Shown: positions 48,171 to 59,939 of the stretch, one piece after another
How the letters are laid out: every line of letters starts with the position of its first letter
How positions within the stretch are numbered: the stretch's first letter is position 1
NCBI RefSeq assembly: GCF_016745095.1
Contig: NZ_CP067087.1
Location: forward strand, 1,600,501-1,664,500
DNA length: 64,000 nt
Direction of reading: 5' to 3'
Source: Croceicoccus sp. YJ47
GTDB taxonomy: Bacteria > Pseudomonadota > Alphaproteobacteria > Sphingomonadales > Sphingomonadaceae
Translations under genes and position numbers: made by a program
The notes under the pieces: generated by a model
What the model was told of the DNA's origin: nothing
Database searches by the model: none
The model's input: the letters and a program-made list of their open reading frames with translations, nothing else

Positions 48171-49642
48171 GTGAGCAAGGTGGACCTTTGGCAGGATGCG
48201 ACGGCCCAGGCCGAACTCGTGCGCTCGGGAGAGATAAGCCGGACCGAACTGCTGGAGGCGACGATCGCTCATGTCCAAGCTGTGAACCCAGAGATCAATG
48301 CCGTCATCATCCCGCTCTTTGAGAAGGCGCGGCGTGAGAGCGAGTTGGCCTCCGGGCCCTTCGCTGGCGTGCCCTATCTTCTGAAGGACCTCACCGTCGT
48401 GAGCCAAGGCGATATCAACACGTCCAGCATCAAAGGCATGAAAGAGTCCGGCTACAGAGCCGACCACGATGCCTATTTCGTGCAGCGGATGCGCGCGGCG
48501 GGGTTCGTTTTGCTCGGCAAAACGAATACACCGGAGATGGGCACGCAGGTAACGACGGAGCCCGAAGCGTGGGGCGCCACTCGGAACCCTTGGAACCTCG
48601 GACGGTCGGTTGGCGGATCCAGCGGCGGCTCAGGGGCTGCGGTAGCCGCGGCTCTGTCACCGGTTGCGCACGGCAATGACTCGGCAGGTTCCGTGCGCAT
48701 ACCTGCCAGCGTCTGCGGCGTCGTCGGCCTCAAGCCGACGCGTGGGCGGATATCCTCAGGCCCCTTGGTCACTGATTCAGACAACGTCGCAGGAACCGCC
48801 CATGAAGGCCTCTTTGCGCGAAGCGTGCGGGACATCGCGGCGTTACTGGACGTCGTCAGCGGCCATCGGGCGACACGTTCTGCGCACCGACAGCGTCACG
48901 GCCCTACGCCCAGGGCATAAGCGAGAATCCGGGCAGTCTCCGCGTGGGGGTCCTGACCCACAACCCCGTTGGCGACTTCGCTCTGGATCCGGAATGCGCC
49001 GCGGCGGCACGGGGCGCCGCTGCGGCGCTTGCCGCGCTCGGCCATGACGTGAACGACGCCTACCCAGAGGCGCTCGGCGATCGGTCCTTCCTCAAGGACT
49101 ACTTGACGATTTGCGACGTCGCGATCGCGCGAGAGATCGAACGCAACGGAGAACTGATCGGTACCGCTGACGGAGGATGACGTTGAGTGGACCAGTTGGG
49201 AAATGGTCAAACGCGCAGACCAAGTCACGGGGCGCGCCTTCGCCGCGTGCGTGGACGAGCTTCGATACTACGCTGGGAAGGTGGAGCGTTGGTGGGAGGC
49301 GGGTTGGGACCTCCTGATCTTGCCGACTGTAACGCGTCAGACGCCGGAAATTGGGGAACTCATGCCCGCCAAGGGAACCGACTTGGAAGGGCGTCACACC
49401 GCCTTTATCTCGGGCAGTCTGCGGATGCTGGCCTTCACCGTTCCCTTCAACGTTTCGGGGCAGCTATCTCCCTCCCCATCGGCATGTCTAGCGATGGGAT
49501 GCCGATTGGGGTGCAGATCGTCGCGGCCTATGGACGCGAGGACCTCCTCCTTCAGGTGGCCGCGCAGTTGGAAGGGGCGCTGCCATGGGTCGCTCGGCGG
49601 CCCCAATTGCTGAACCCGTCGCGGAAGATCCCAGCGGCCTGA
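48171..49642 (+). pseudogene. nylA: nylA copy 4 (frame broken as written)
   Basis: Indels at codon 233 (as copy 2), codon 332 (GATCGGTACCGCTG) and codon 434 (CAGCTATC). S196 and F414. Promoter and ribosome-binding site as in copy 2. Confidence 0.88.
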
Positions 49643-49907
49643 TGCTTGCGGGAGATGGGGTCCGACAGATACGGGCCGGGCCCAGGTTTCGTCCCCAACT
49701 GGCACCCCACACCGCCTTAGTGAAGGTCCGCCTCGGGGACGCCCCACAGCCGGATTGAGGCCACTCTTTTCTGTGCTGGAACCCCGGCCTGTCGTCGCCT
49801 GCTTGTGAGCTCGCACCACGGTCGAGCTTAGCATCAGGTACTGAGTGTCTCAATCCTTCGTCAGTTCGTCGATCAGACGCTCCCACACCGCCGCCCACCG
49901 ACTGAAG

Positions 49908-50786
49908 GGCTCTGTTGCAAAGATTGGCGGCAGTCAGAGGTAGGCTGTCGCTCTGCGCCGATCAGGCGGCTGCTGCGAAATGGTGGTTGAGCATGCCCAT
50001 GGCCTCCGTCAGCGCCGAGGGCCCAATGCCAAAAGCTCTCTCCACAAGGCGCACCTCGCCCCTGATGCCGGGCTGCAGGCACCAGGGGCGAGCCTGTCCT
50101 TGCGCAGGGCTCGCATGACTTCGAATCCCTTGATCGTGGCATAGGCCGTGGGGATCGATTTGAAACCGCGCACCGGCTTGATCAGTATCTTGAGCTTTCC
50201 GTGATCGGCCTCGATCACGTTATTGAGATACTTCACCTGCCGGTGGGCCGTCTCCCGGTCCAGCTTTCCTTCGCGCTTCAATTCGGTGATCGCTGCACCA
50301 TAGCTCGGCGCTTTGTCGGTATTGAGCGTGGCAGGCTTTTCCCAGTGCTTCAGGCCTCGCAGGGCCTTGCCCAGGAACCGCTTCGCTGCCTTGGCGCTGC
50401 GGGTCGGCGACAGGTAGAAATCGATCGTGTCGCCCCGCTTGTCGACTGCCCGGTACAGGTAGGTCCACTTGCCCCGCACCTTGACGTAGGTTTCATCCAG
50501 GCGCCAGCTCGGATCAAAGCCACGCCGCCAGAACCAGCGCAGCCGCTTCTCCATCTCCGGGGCGTAGCACTGGACCCAGCGATAGATCGTCGTATGGTCG
50601 ACCGAAATGCCGCGTTCCGCCAGCATTTCCTCAAGGTCGCGATAGCTGATCGGATAGCGACAATACCAGCGCACCGCCCACAGGATCACATCACCCTGGA
50701 AATGGCGCCACTTGAAATCCGTCATCGTTCCGTCCGTCCAATCTCCGCCAAGCATGCTCAAGCTTCACGATTTTTGCAACAGAGCC
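49908..50786 (-). mobile_element. IS6100 copy 8
   Basis: 879 bp: one T is missing from a T run near 50099 (CCTTGCGC instead of CCTTTGCGC). Ends intact. Confidence 0.95.
49962..50725 (-). pseudogene. tnpA: IS6100 transposase, 1-bp frameshift
   Basis: The frame is lost near 50099 in a homopolymer, replacing the last part of the protein. Identical change in copy 10. Probably a sequencing error. Confidence 0.85.
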
Positions 50787-50917
50787 CACACGGTCACTTG
50801 ACAATCTAGGACATATGCATAATATTTCGGCTGTCGGCGGTGTCGTCAGGGCATGCGCCGGAGCTGTCGCGGTAGGTTATTGTCCACGCGGCTTAGACCA
50901 GCAGAAGGAGCGCGACA

Positions 50918-52384
50918 GTGAGCAAGGTGGACCTTTGGCAGGATGCGACGGCCCAGGCCGAACTCGTGCGCTCGGGAGAGATAAGCCGGACCGAACTGCT
51001 GGAGGCGACGATCGCTCATGTCCAAGCTGTGAACCCAGAGATCAATGCCGTCATCATCCCGCTCTTTGAGAAGGCGCGGCGTGAGAGCGAGTTGGCCTCC
51101 GGGCCCTTCGCTGGCGTGCCCTATCTTCTGAAGGACCTCACCGTCGTGAGCCAAGGCGATATCAACACGTCCAGCATCAAAGGCATGAAAGAGTCCGGCT
51201 ACAGAGCCGACCACGATGCCTATTTCGTGCAGCGGATGCGCGCGGCGGGGTTCGTTTTGCTCGGCAAAACGAATACACCGGAGATGGGCACGCAGGTAAC
51301 GACGGAGCCCGAAGCGTGGGGCGCCACTCGGAACCCTTGGAACCTCGGACGGTCGGTTGGCGGATCCAGCGGCGGCTCAGGGGCTGCGGTAGCCGCGGCT
51401 CTGTCACCGGTTGCGCACGGCAATGACTCGGCAGGTTCCGTGCGCATACCTGCCAGCGTCTGCGGCGTCGTCGGCCTCAAGCCGACGCGTGGGCGGATAT
51501 CCTCAGGCCCCTTGGTCACTGATTCAGACAACGTCGCAGGAACCGCCCATGAAGGCCTCTTTGCGCGAAGCGTGCGGGACATCGCGGCGTTACTGGACGT
51601 CGTCAGCGGCCATCGGGGCGACACGTTCTGCGCACCGACAGCGTCACGGCCCTACGCCCAGGGCATAAGCGAGAATCCGGGCAGTCTCCGCGTGGGGGTC
51701 CTGACCCACAACCCCGTTGGCGACTTCGCTCTGGATCCGGAATGCGCCGCGGCGGCACGGGGCGCCGCTGCGGCGCTTGCCGCGCTCGGCCATGACGTGA
51801 ACGACGCCTACCCAGAGGCGCTCGGCGATCGGTCCTTCCTCAAGGACTACTTGACGATTTGCGACGTCGCGATCGCGCGAGAGATCGAACGCAACGGAGA
51901 ACTGATCGCTGACGGAGGATGACGTTGAGTGGACCAGTTGGGAAATGGTCAAACGCGCAGACCAAGTCACGGGGCGCGCCTTCGCCGCGTGCGTGGACGA
52001 GCTTCGATACTACGCTGGGAAGGTGGAGCGTTGGTGGGAGGCGGGTTGGGACCTCCTGATCTTGCCGACTGTAACGCGTCAGACGCCGGAAATTGGGGAA
52101 CTCATGCCCGCCAAGGGAACCGACTTGGAAGGGCGTCACACCGCCTTTATCTCGGGCAGTCTGCGGATGCTGGCCTTCACCGTTCCCTTCAACGTTTCGG
52201 GGCAGCCTATCTCCTCCCCATCGGCATGTCTAGCGATGGGATGCCGATTGGGGTGCAGATCGTCGCGGCCTATGGACGCGAGGACCTCCTCCTTCAGGTG
52301 GCCGCGCAGTTGGAAGGGGCGCTGCCATGGGTCGCTCGGCGGCCCCAATTGCTGAACCCGTCGCGGAAGATCCCAGCGGCCTGA
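50918..52384 (+). pseudogene. nylA: nylA copy 5 (longest open frame in the array)
   Basis: Here the codon-233 site has lost 3 bases (CATCGGGGCGAC), so the frame stays open for 334 codons, to a stop after the codon-332 site (GATCGCTGACGG). Another indel is at codon 434 (CAGCCTATCTCCTCC). S196 and F414. Confidence 0.88.
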
Positions 52385-52654
52385 TGCTTGCGGGAGATGG
52401 GGTCCGACAGATACGGGCCGGGCCCAGGTTTCGTCCCCAACTGGCACCCCACACCGCCTTAGTGAAGGTCCGCCTCGGGGACGCCCCACAGCCGGATTGA
52501 GGCCACTCTTTTCTGTGCTGGAACCCCGGCCTGTCGTCGCCTGCTTGTGAGCTCGCACCACGGTCGAGCTTAGCATCAGGTACTGAGTGTCTCAATCCTT
52601 CGTCAGTTCGTCGATCAGACGCTCCCACACCCTACCGCCGCCCACCGACTGAAG

Positions 52655-53534
52655 GGCTCTGTTGCAAAGATTGGCGGCAGTCAGAGGTAGGCTGTCGCTC
52701 TGCGCCGATCAGGCGGCTGCTGCGAAATGGTGGTTGAGCATGCCCATGGCCTCCGTCAGCGCCGAGGGCCCAATGCCAAAAGCTCTCTCCACAAGGCGCA
52801 CCTCGCCCCTGATGCCGGGCTGCAGGCACCAGGGGCGAGCCTGTCCTTTGCGCAGGGCTCGCATGACTTCGAATCCCTTGATCGTGGCATAGGCCGTGGG
52901 GATCGATTTGAAACCGCGCACCGGCTTGATCAGTATCTTGAGCTTTCCGTGATCGGCCTCGATCACGTTATTGAGATACTTCACCTGCCGGTGGGCCGTC
53001 TCCCGGTCCAGCTTTCCTTCGCGCTTCAATTCGGTGATCGCTGCACCATAGCTCGGCGCTTTGTCGGTATTGAGCGTGGCAGGCTTTTCCCAGTGCTTCA
53101 GGCCTCGCAGGGCCTTGCCCAGGAACCGCTTCGCTGCCTTGGCGCTGCGGGTCGGCGACAGGTAGAAATCGATCGTGTCGCCCCGCTTGTCGACTGCCCG
53201 GTACAGGTAGGTCCACTTGCCCCGCACCTTGACGTAGGTTTCATCCAGGCGCCAGCTCGGATCAAAGCCACGCCGCCAGAACCAGCGCAGCCGCTTCTCC
53301 ATCTCCGGGGCGTAGCACTGGACCCAGCGATAGATCGTCGTATGGTCGACCGAAATGCCGCGTTCCGCCAGCATTTCCTCAAGGTCGCGATAGCTGATCG
53401 GATAGCGACAATACCAGCGCACCGCCCACAGGATCACATCACCCTGGAAATGGCGCCACTTGAAATCCGTCATCGTTCCGTCCGTCCAATCTCCGCCAAG
53501 CATGCTCAAGCTTCACGATTTTTGCAACAGAGCC
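52655..53534 (-). mobile_element. IS6100 copy 9
   Basis: Complete 880 bp. Its right end abuts the interior of nylA (ACTTGACG) instead of CACACGGT, which marks an IS6100-adjacent deletion. Confidence 0.97.
52709..53473 (-). CDS. tnpA: IS6100 transposase
   Basis: Intact 254-codon gene. Confidence 0.95.
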   Translation of the reverse strand: MTDFKWRHFQGDVILWAVRWYCRYPISYRDLEEMLAERGISVDHTTIYRWVQCYAPEMEKRLRWFWRRGFDPSWRLDETYVKVRGKWTYLYRAVDKRGDTIDFYLSPTRSAKAAKRFLGKALRGLKHWEKPATLNTDKAPSYGAAITELKREGKLDRETAHRQVKYLNNVIEADHGKLKILIKPVRGFKSIPTAYATIKGFEVMRALRKGQARPWCLQPGIRGEVRLVERAFGIGPSALTEAMGMLNHHFAAAA

Positions 53535-54078
53535 ACTTGACGATTTGCGACGTCGCGATCGCGCGAGAGATCGAACGCAACGGAGAACTGATCTGCCGAC
53601 CGCTGACGGAGGATGACGTTGAGTGGACCAGTTGGGAAATGGTCAAACGCGCAGACCAAGTCACGGGGCGCGCCTTCGCCGCGTGCGTGGACGAGCTTCG
53701 ATACTACGCTGGGAAGGTGGAGCGTTGGTGGGAGGCGGGTTGGGACCTCCTGATCTTGCCGACTGTAACGCGTCAGACGCCGGAAATTGGGGAACTCATG
53801 CCCGCCAAGGGAACCGACTTGGAAGGGCGTCACACCGCCCTTATCTCGGGCAGTCTGCGGATGCTGGCCTTCACCGTTCCCTTCAACGTTTCGGGGCAGC
53901 TATCTCCCTCCCCATCGGCATGTCTAGCGATGGGATGCCGATTGGGGTGCAGATCGTCGCGGCCTATGGACGCGAGGACCTCCTCCTTCAGGTGGCCGCG
54001 CAGTTGGAAGGGGCGCTGCCATGGGTCGCTCGGCGGCCCCAATTGCTGAACCCGTCGCGGAAGATCCCAGCGGCCTGA
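53535..54078 (+). pseudogene. nylA: nylA copy 6, 3' fragment
   Basis: Begins inside codon 312 directly at the IS6100 end; the promoter and first 311 codons are deleted. The codon-332 site reads GATCTGCCGACCGCTG, in frame and closest to the expected original. The codon-434 site still has an indel. L414 as in copies 1 and 8. Confidence 0.9.
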
Positions 54079-54348
54079 TGCTTGCGGGAGATGGGGTCCG
54101 ACAGATACGGGCCGGGCCCAGGTTTCGTCCCCAACTGGCACCCCACACCGCCTTAGTGAAGGTCCGCCTCGGGGACGCCCCACAGCCGGATTGAGGCCAC
54201 TCTTTTCTGTGCTGGAACCCCGGCCTGTCGTCGCCTGCTTGTGAGCTCGCACCACGGTCGAGCTTAGCATCAGGTACTGAGTGTCTCAATCCTTCGTCAG
54301 TTCGTCGATCAGACGCTCCCACACCCTACCGCCGCCCACCGACTGAAG

Positions 54349-55227
54349 GGCTCTGTTGCAAAGATTGGCGGCAGTCAGAGGTAGGCTGTCGCTCTGCGCC
54401 GATCAGGCGGCTGCTGCGAAATGGTGGTTGAGCATGCCCATGGCCTCCGTCAGCGCCGAGGGCCCAATGCCAAAAGCTCTCTCCACAAGGCGCACCTCGC
54501 CCCTGATGCCGGGCTGCAGGCACCAGGGGCGAGCCTGTCCTTGCGCAGGGCTCGCATGACTTCGAATCCCTTGATCGTGGCATAGGCCGTGGGGATCGAT
54601 TTGAAACCGCGCACCGGCTTGATCAGTATCTTGAGCTTTCCGTGATCGGCCTCGATCACGTTATTGAGATACTTCACCTGCCGGTGGGCCGTCTCCCGGT
54701 CCAGCTTTCCTTCGCGCTTCAATTCGGTGATCGCTGCACCATAGCTCGGCGCTTTGTCGGTATTGAGCGTGGCAGGCTTTTCCCAGTGCTTCAGGCCTCG
54801 CAGGGCCTTGCCCAGGAACCGCTTCGCTGCCTTGGCGCTGCGGGTCGGCGACAGGTAGAAATCGATCGTGTCGCCCCGCTTGTCGACTGCCCGGTACAGG
54901 TAGGTCCACTTGCCCCGCACCTTGACGTAGGTTTCATCCAGGCGCCAGCTCGGATCAAAGCCACGCCGCCAGAACCAGCGCAGCCGCTTCTCCATCTCCG
55001 GGGCGTAGCACTGGACCCAGCGATAGATCGTCGTATGGTCGACCGAAATGCCGCGTTCCGCCAGCATTTCCTCAAGGTCGCGATAGCTGATCGGATAGCG
55101 ACAATACCAGCGCACCGCCCACAGGATCACATCACCCTGGAAATGGCGCCACTTGAAATCCGTCATCGTTCCGTCCGTCCAATCTCCGCCAAGCATGCTC
55201 AAGCTTCACGATTTTTGCAACAGAGCC
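54349..55227 (-). mobile_element. IS6100 copy 10
   Basis: 879 bp with the same 1-bp T-run deletion as copy 8 (near 54540). Confidence 0.95.
54403..55166 (-). pseudogene. tnpA: IS6100 transposase, 1-bp frameshift
   Basis: Frameshift near 54540, as in copy 8. Confidence 0.85.
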
Positions 55228-55358
55228 CACACGGTCACTTGACAATCTAGGACATATGCATAATATTTCGGCTGTCGGCGGTGTCGTCAGGGCATGCGCC
55301 GGAGCTGTCGCGGTAGGTTATTGTCCACGCGGCTTAGACCAGCAGAAGGAGCGCGACA

Positions 55359-56826
55359 GTGAGCAAGGTGGACCTTTGGCAGGATGCGACGGCCCAGGCC
55401 GAACTCGTGCGCTCGGGAGAGATAAGCCGGACCGAACTGCTGGAGGCGACGATCGCTCATGTCCAAGCTGTGAACCCAGAGATCAATGCCGTCATCATCC
55501 CGCTCTTTGAGAAGGCGCGGCGTGAGAGCGAGTTGGCCTCCGGGCCCTTCGCTGGCGTGCCCTATCTTCTGAAGGACCTCACCGTCGTGAGCCAAGGCGA
55601 TATCAACACGTCCAGCATCAAAGGCATGAAAGAGTCCGGCTACAGAGCCGACCACGATGCCTATTTCGTGCAGCGGATGCGCGCGGCGGGGTTCGTTTTG
55701 CTCGGCAAAACGAATACACCGGAGATGGGCACGCAGGTAACGACGGAGCCCGAAGCGTGGGGCGCCACTCGGAACCCTTGGAACCTCGGACGGTCGGTTG
55801 GCGGATCCAGCGGCGGCTCAGGGGCTGCGGTAGCCGCGGCTCTGTCACCGGTTGCGCACGGCAATGACTCGGCAGGTTCCGTGCGCATACCTGCCAGCGT
55901 CTGCGGCGTCGTCGGCCTCAAGCCGACGCGTGGGCGGATATCCTCAGGCCCCTTGGTCACTGATTCAGACAACGTCGCAGGAACCGCCCATGAAGGCCTC
56001 TTTGCGCGAAGCGTGCGGGACATCGCGGCGTTACTGGACGTCGTCAGCGGCCATCGGGCGACACGTTCTGCGCACCGACAGCGTCACGGCCCTACGCCCA
56101 GGGCATAAGCGAGAATCCGGGCAGTCTCCGCGTGGGGGTCCTGACCCACAACCCCGTTGGCGACTTCGCTCTGGATCCGGAATGCGCCGCGGCGGCACGG
56201 GGCGCCGCTGCGGCGCTTGCCGCGCTCGGCCATGACGTGAACGACGCCTACCCAGAGGCGCTCGGCGATCGGTCCTTCCTCAAGGACTACTTGACGATTT
56301 GCGACGTCGCGATCGCGCGAGAGATCGAACGCAACGGAGAACTGATCGGCTGACGGAGGATGACGTTGAGTGGACCAGTTGGGAAATGGTCAAACGCGCA
56401 GACCAAGTCACGGGGCGCGCCTTCGCCGCGTGCGTGGACGAGCTTCGATACTACGCTGGGAAGGTGGAGCGTTGGTGGGAGGCGGGTTGGGACCTCCTGA
56501 TCTTGCCGACTGTAACGCGTCAGACGCCGGAAATTGGGGAACTCATGCCCGCCAAGGGAACCGACTTGGAAGGGCGTCACACCGCCTTTATCTCGGGCAG
56601 TCTGCGGATGCTGGCCTTCACCGTTCCCTTCAACGTTTCGGGGCAGCTTATCTCCCTCCCCATCGGCATGTCTAGCGATGGGATGCCGATTGGGGTGCAG
56701 ATCGTCGCGGCCTATGGACGCGAGGACCTCCTCCTTCAGGTGGCCGCGCAGTTGGAAGGGGCGCTGCCATGGGTCGCTCGGCGGCCCCAATTGCTGAACC
56801 CGTCGCGGAAGATCCCAGCGGCCTGA
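55359..56826 (+). pseudogene. nylA: nylA copy 7 (frame broken as written)
   Basis: Indels at codon 233 (as copy 2), codon 332 (GATCGGCTGACGG) and codon 434 (CAGCTTATC). S196 and F414. Downstream, the variable site after the gene reads GGTCCGGTACAG, where most other copies have GGTCCGACAG. Confidence 0.88.
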
Positions 56827-57098
56827 TGCTTGCGGGAGATGGGGTCCGGTACAGATACGGGCCGGGCCCAGGTTTCGTCCCCAACTGGCACCCCACACCG
56901 CCTTAGTGAAGGTCCGCCTCGGGGACGCCCCACAGCCGGATTGAGGCCACTCTTTTCTGTGCTGGAACCCCGGCCTGTCGTCGCCTGCTTGTGAGCTCGC
57001 ACCACGGTCGAGCTTAGCATCAGGTACTGAGTGTCTCAATCCTTCGTCAGTTCGTCGATCAGACGCTCCCACACCCTACCGCCGCCCACCGACTGAAG

Positions 57099-57977
57099 GG
57101 CTCTGTTGCAAAGATTGGCGGCAGTCAGAGGTAGGCTGTCGCTCTGCGCCGATCAGGCGGCTGCTGCGAAATGGTGGTTGAGCATGCCCATGGCCTCCGT
57201 CAGCGCCGAGGGCCCAATGCCAAAGCTCTCTCCACAAGGCGCACCTCGCCCCTGATGCCGGGCTGCAGGCACCAGGGGCGAGCCTGTCCTTTGCGCAGGG
57301 CTCGCATGACTTCGAATCCCTTGATCGTGGCATAGGCCGTGGGGATCGATTTGAAACCGCGCACCGGCTTGATCAGTATCTTGAGCTTTCCGTGATCGGC
57401 CTCGATCACGTTATTGAGATACTTCACCTGCCGGTGGGCCGTCTCCCGGTCCAGCTTTCCTTCGCGCTTCAATTCGGTGATCGCTGCACCATAGCTCGGC
57501 GCTTTGTCGGTATTGAGCGTGGCAGGCTTTTCCCAGTGCTTCAGGCCTCGCAGGGCCTTGCCCAGGAACCGCTTCGCTGCCTTGGCGCTGCGGGTCGGCG
57601 ACAGGTAGAAATCGATCGTGTCGCCCCGCTTGTCGACTGCCCGGTACAGGTAGGTCCACTTGCCCCGCACCTTGACGTAGGTTTCATCCAGGCGCCAGCT
57701 CGGATCAAAGCCACGCCGCCAGAACCAGCGCAGCCGCTTCTCCATCTCCGGGGCGTAGCACTGGACCCAGCGATAGATCGTCGTATGGTCGACCGAAATG
57801 CCGCGTTCCGCCAGCATTTCCTCAAGGTCGCGATAGCTGATCGGATAGCGACAATACCAGCGCACCGCCCACAGGATCACATCACCCTGGAAATGGCGCC
57901 ACTTGAAATCCGTCATCGTTCCGTCCGTCCAATCTCCGCCAAGCATGCTCAAGCTTCACGATTTTTGCAACAGAGCC
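57099..57977 (-). mobile_element. IS6100 copy 11
   Basis: 879 bp; one A missing from an A run near 57223 (CCAAAGC instead of CCAAAAGC). Ends intact. Confidence 0.95.
57153..57916 (-). pseudogene. tnpA: IS6100 transposase, 1-bp frameshift
   Basis: Frameshift near 57223 changes the last 25 or so residues. Probably a homopolymer sequence error. Confidence 0.85.
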
Positions 57978-58108
57978 CACACGGTCACTAGACAATCTAG
58001 GACATATGCATAATATTTCGGCTGTCGGCGGTGTCGTCAGGGCATGCGCCGGAGCTGTCGCGGTAGGTTATTGTCCACGCGGCTTAGACCAGCAGAAGGA
58101 GCGCGACA

Positions 58109-59577
58109 GTGAGCAAGGTGGACCTTTGGCAGGATGCGACGGCCCAGGCCGAACTCGTGCGCTCGGGAGAGATAAGCCGGACCGAACTGCTGGAGGCGAC
58201 GATCGCTCATGTCCAAGCTGTGAACCCAGAGATCAATGCCGTCATCATCCCGCTCTTTGAGAAGGCGCGGCGTGAGAGCGAGTTGGCCTCCGGGCCCTTC
58301 GCTGGCGTGCCCTATCTTCTGAAGGACCTCACCGTCGTGAGCCAAGGCGATATCAACACGTCCAGCATCAAAGGCATGAAAGAGTCCGGCTACAGAGCCG
58401 ACCACGATGCCTATTTCGTGCAGCGGATGCGCGCGGCGGGGTTCGTTTTGCTCGGCAAAACGAATACACCGGAGATGGGCACGCAGGTAACGACGGAGCC
58501 CGAAGCGTGGGGCGCCACTCGGAACCCTTGGAACCTCGGACGGTCGGTTGGCGGATCCAGCGGCGGCTCAGGGGCTGCGGTAGCCGCGGCTCTGTCACCG
58601 GTTGCGCACGGCAATGACTCGGCAGGTTCCGTGCGCATACCTGCCAGCGTCTGCGGCGTCGTCGGCCTCAAGCCGACGCGTGGGCGGATATCCTCAGGCC
58701 CCTTGGTCACTGATTCAGACAACGTCGCAGGAACCGCCCATGAAGGCCTCTTTGCGCGAAGCGTGCGGGACATCGCGGCGTTACTGGACGTCGTCAGCGG
58801 CCATCGGGCGACACGTTCTGCGCACCGACAGCGTCACGGCCCTACGCCCAGGGCATAAGCGAGAATCCGGGCAGTCTCCGCGTGGGGGTCCTGACCCACA
58901 ACCCCGTTGGCGACTTCGCTCTGGATCCGGAATGCGCCGCGGCGGCACGGGGCGCCGCTGCGGCGCTTGCCGCGCTCGGCCATGACGTGAACGACGCCTA
59001 CCCAGAGGCGCTCGGCGATCGGTCCTTCCTCAAGGACTACTTGACGATTTGCGACGTCGCGATCGCGCGAGAGATCGAACGCAACGGAGAACTGATCGGT
59101 ACTGACGGAGGATGACGTTGAGTGGACCAGTTGGGAAATGGTCAAACGCGCAGACCAAGTCACGGGGCGCGCCTTCGCCGCGTGCGTGGACGAGCTTCGA
59201 TACTACGCTGGGAAGGTGGAGCGTTGGTGGGAGGCGGGTTGGGACCTCCTGATCTTGCCGACTGTAACGCGTCAGACGCCGGAAATTGGGGAACTCATGC
59301 CCGCCAAGGGAACCGACTTGGAAGGGCGTCACACCGCCCTTATCTCGGGCAGTCTGCGGATGCTGGCCTTCACCGTTCCCTTCAACGTTTCGGGGCAGCT
59401 ATCTCCCTCCCCATCGGCATGTCTAGCGATGGGATGCCGATTGGGGTGCAGATCGTCGCGGCCTATGGACGCGAGGACCTCCTCCTTCAGGTGGCCGCGC
59501 AGTTGGAAGGGGCGCTGCCATGGGTCGCTCGGCGGCCCCAATTGCTGAACCCGTCGCGGAAGATCCCAGCGGCCTGA
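58109..59577 (+). pseudogene. nylA: nylA copy 8, with altered promoter and long tail
   Basis: Indels at codon 233 (as copy 2), codon 332 (GATCGGTACTGACGG) and codon 434 (CAGCTATC). S196 but L414. Its -35 hexamer reads TAGACA (57989-57994) instead of TTGACA. The tail keeps the complete long form, including CACCCGGCCGCCG, which is broken or shortened in every other copy. Confidence 0.88.
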
Positions 59578-59784
59578 TGCTTGCGGGAGATGGGGTCCGA
59601 CAGATACGGGCCGGGCCCAGGTTTCGTCCCCAACTGGCACCCCACACCGCCTTAGTGAAGGTCCGCCTCGGGGACGCCCCACAGCCGGATTGAGGCCACT
59701 CTTTTCTGTGCTGGAACCCCGGCCTGTCGTCGCCTGCTTGTGAGCTCGCACCACGGTCGAGCTTAGCATCAGGTACTGAGTGTC

Positions 59785-59939
59785 TCAATCCTTCGTCAGT
59801 TCGTCGATCAGACGCTCCCACACCCGGCCGCCGCCCACCGACTGAAGAGCTTGCCGTATTCCACTTGCCGTACCGCTCGAGCATGCGCTTACCAGATCGA
59901 GCCGGTCGTGGGGCTCTTCCAGTCGACGGCAGGCAAGAG
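59785..59939 (-). pseudogene. IS5-family (IS427-like) transposase remnant
   Basis: Same long remnant as at 18434-18584, ending GGCAAGAG before an IS6100 end. Contains ERYGKWNT and VWERLIDELTKD. Confidence 0.55.

Noticed and set aside
52727-54049. 440-codon frame running from IS6100 antisense into nylA
   Set aside because: A chance fusion of a shadow frame with the nylA fragment across an IS junction.
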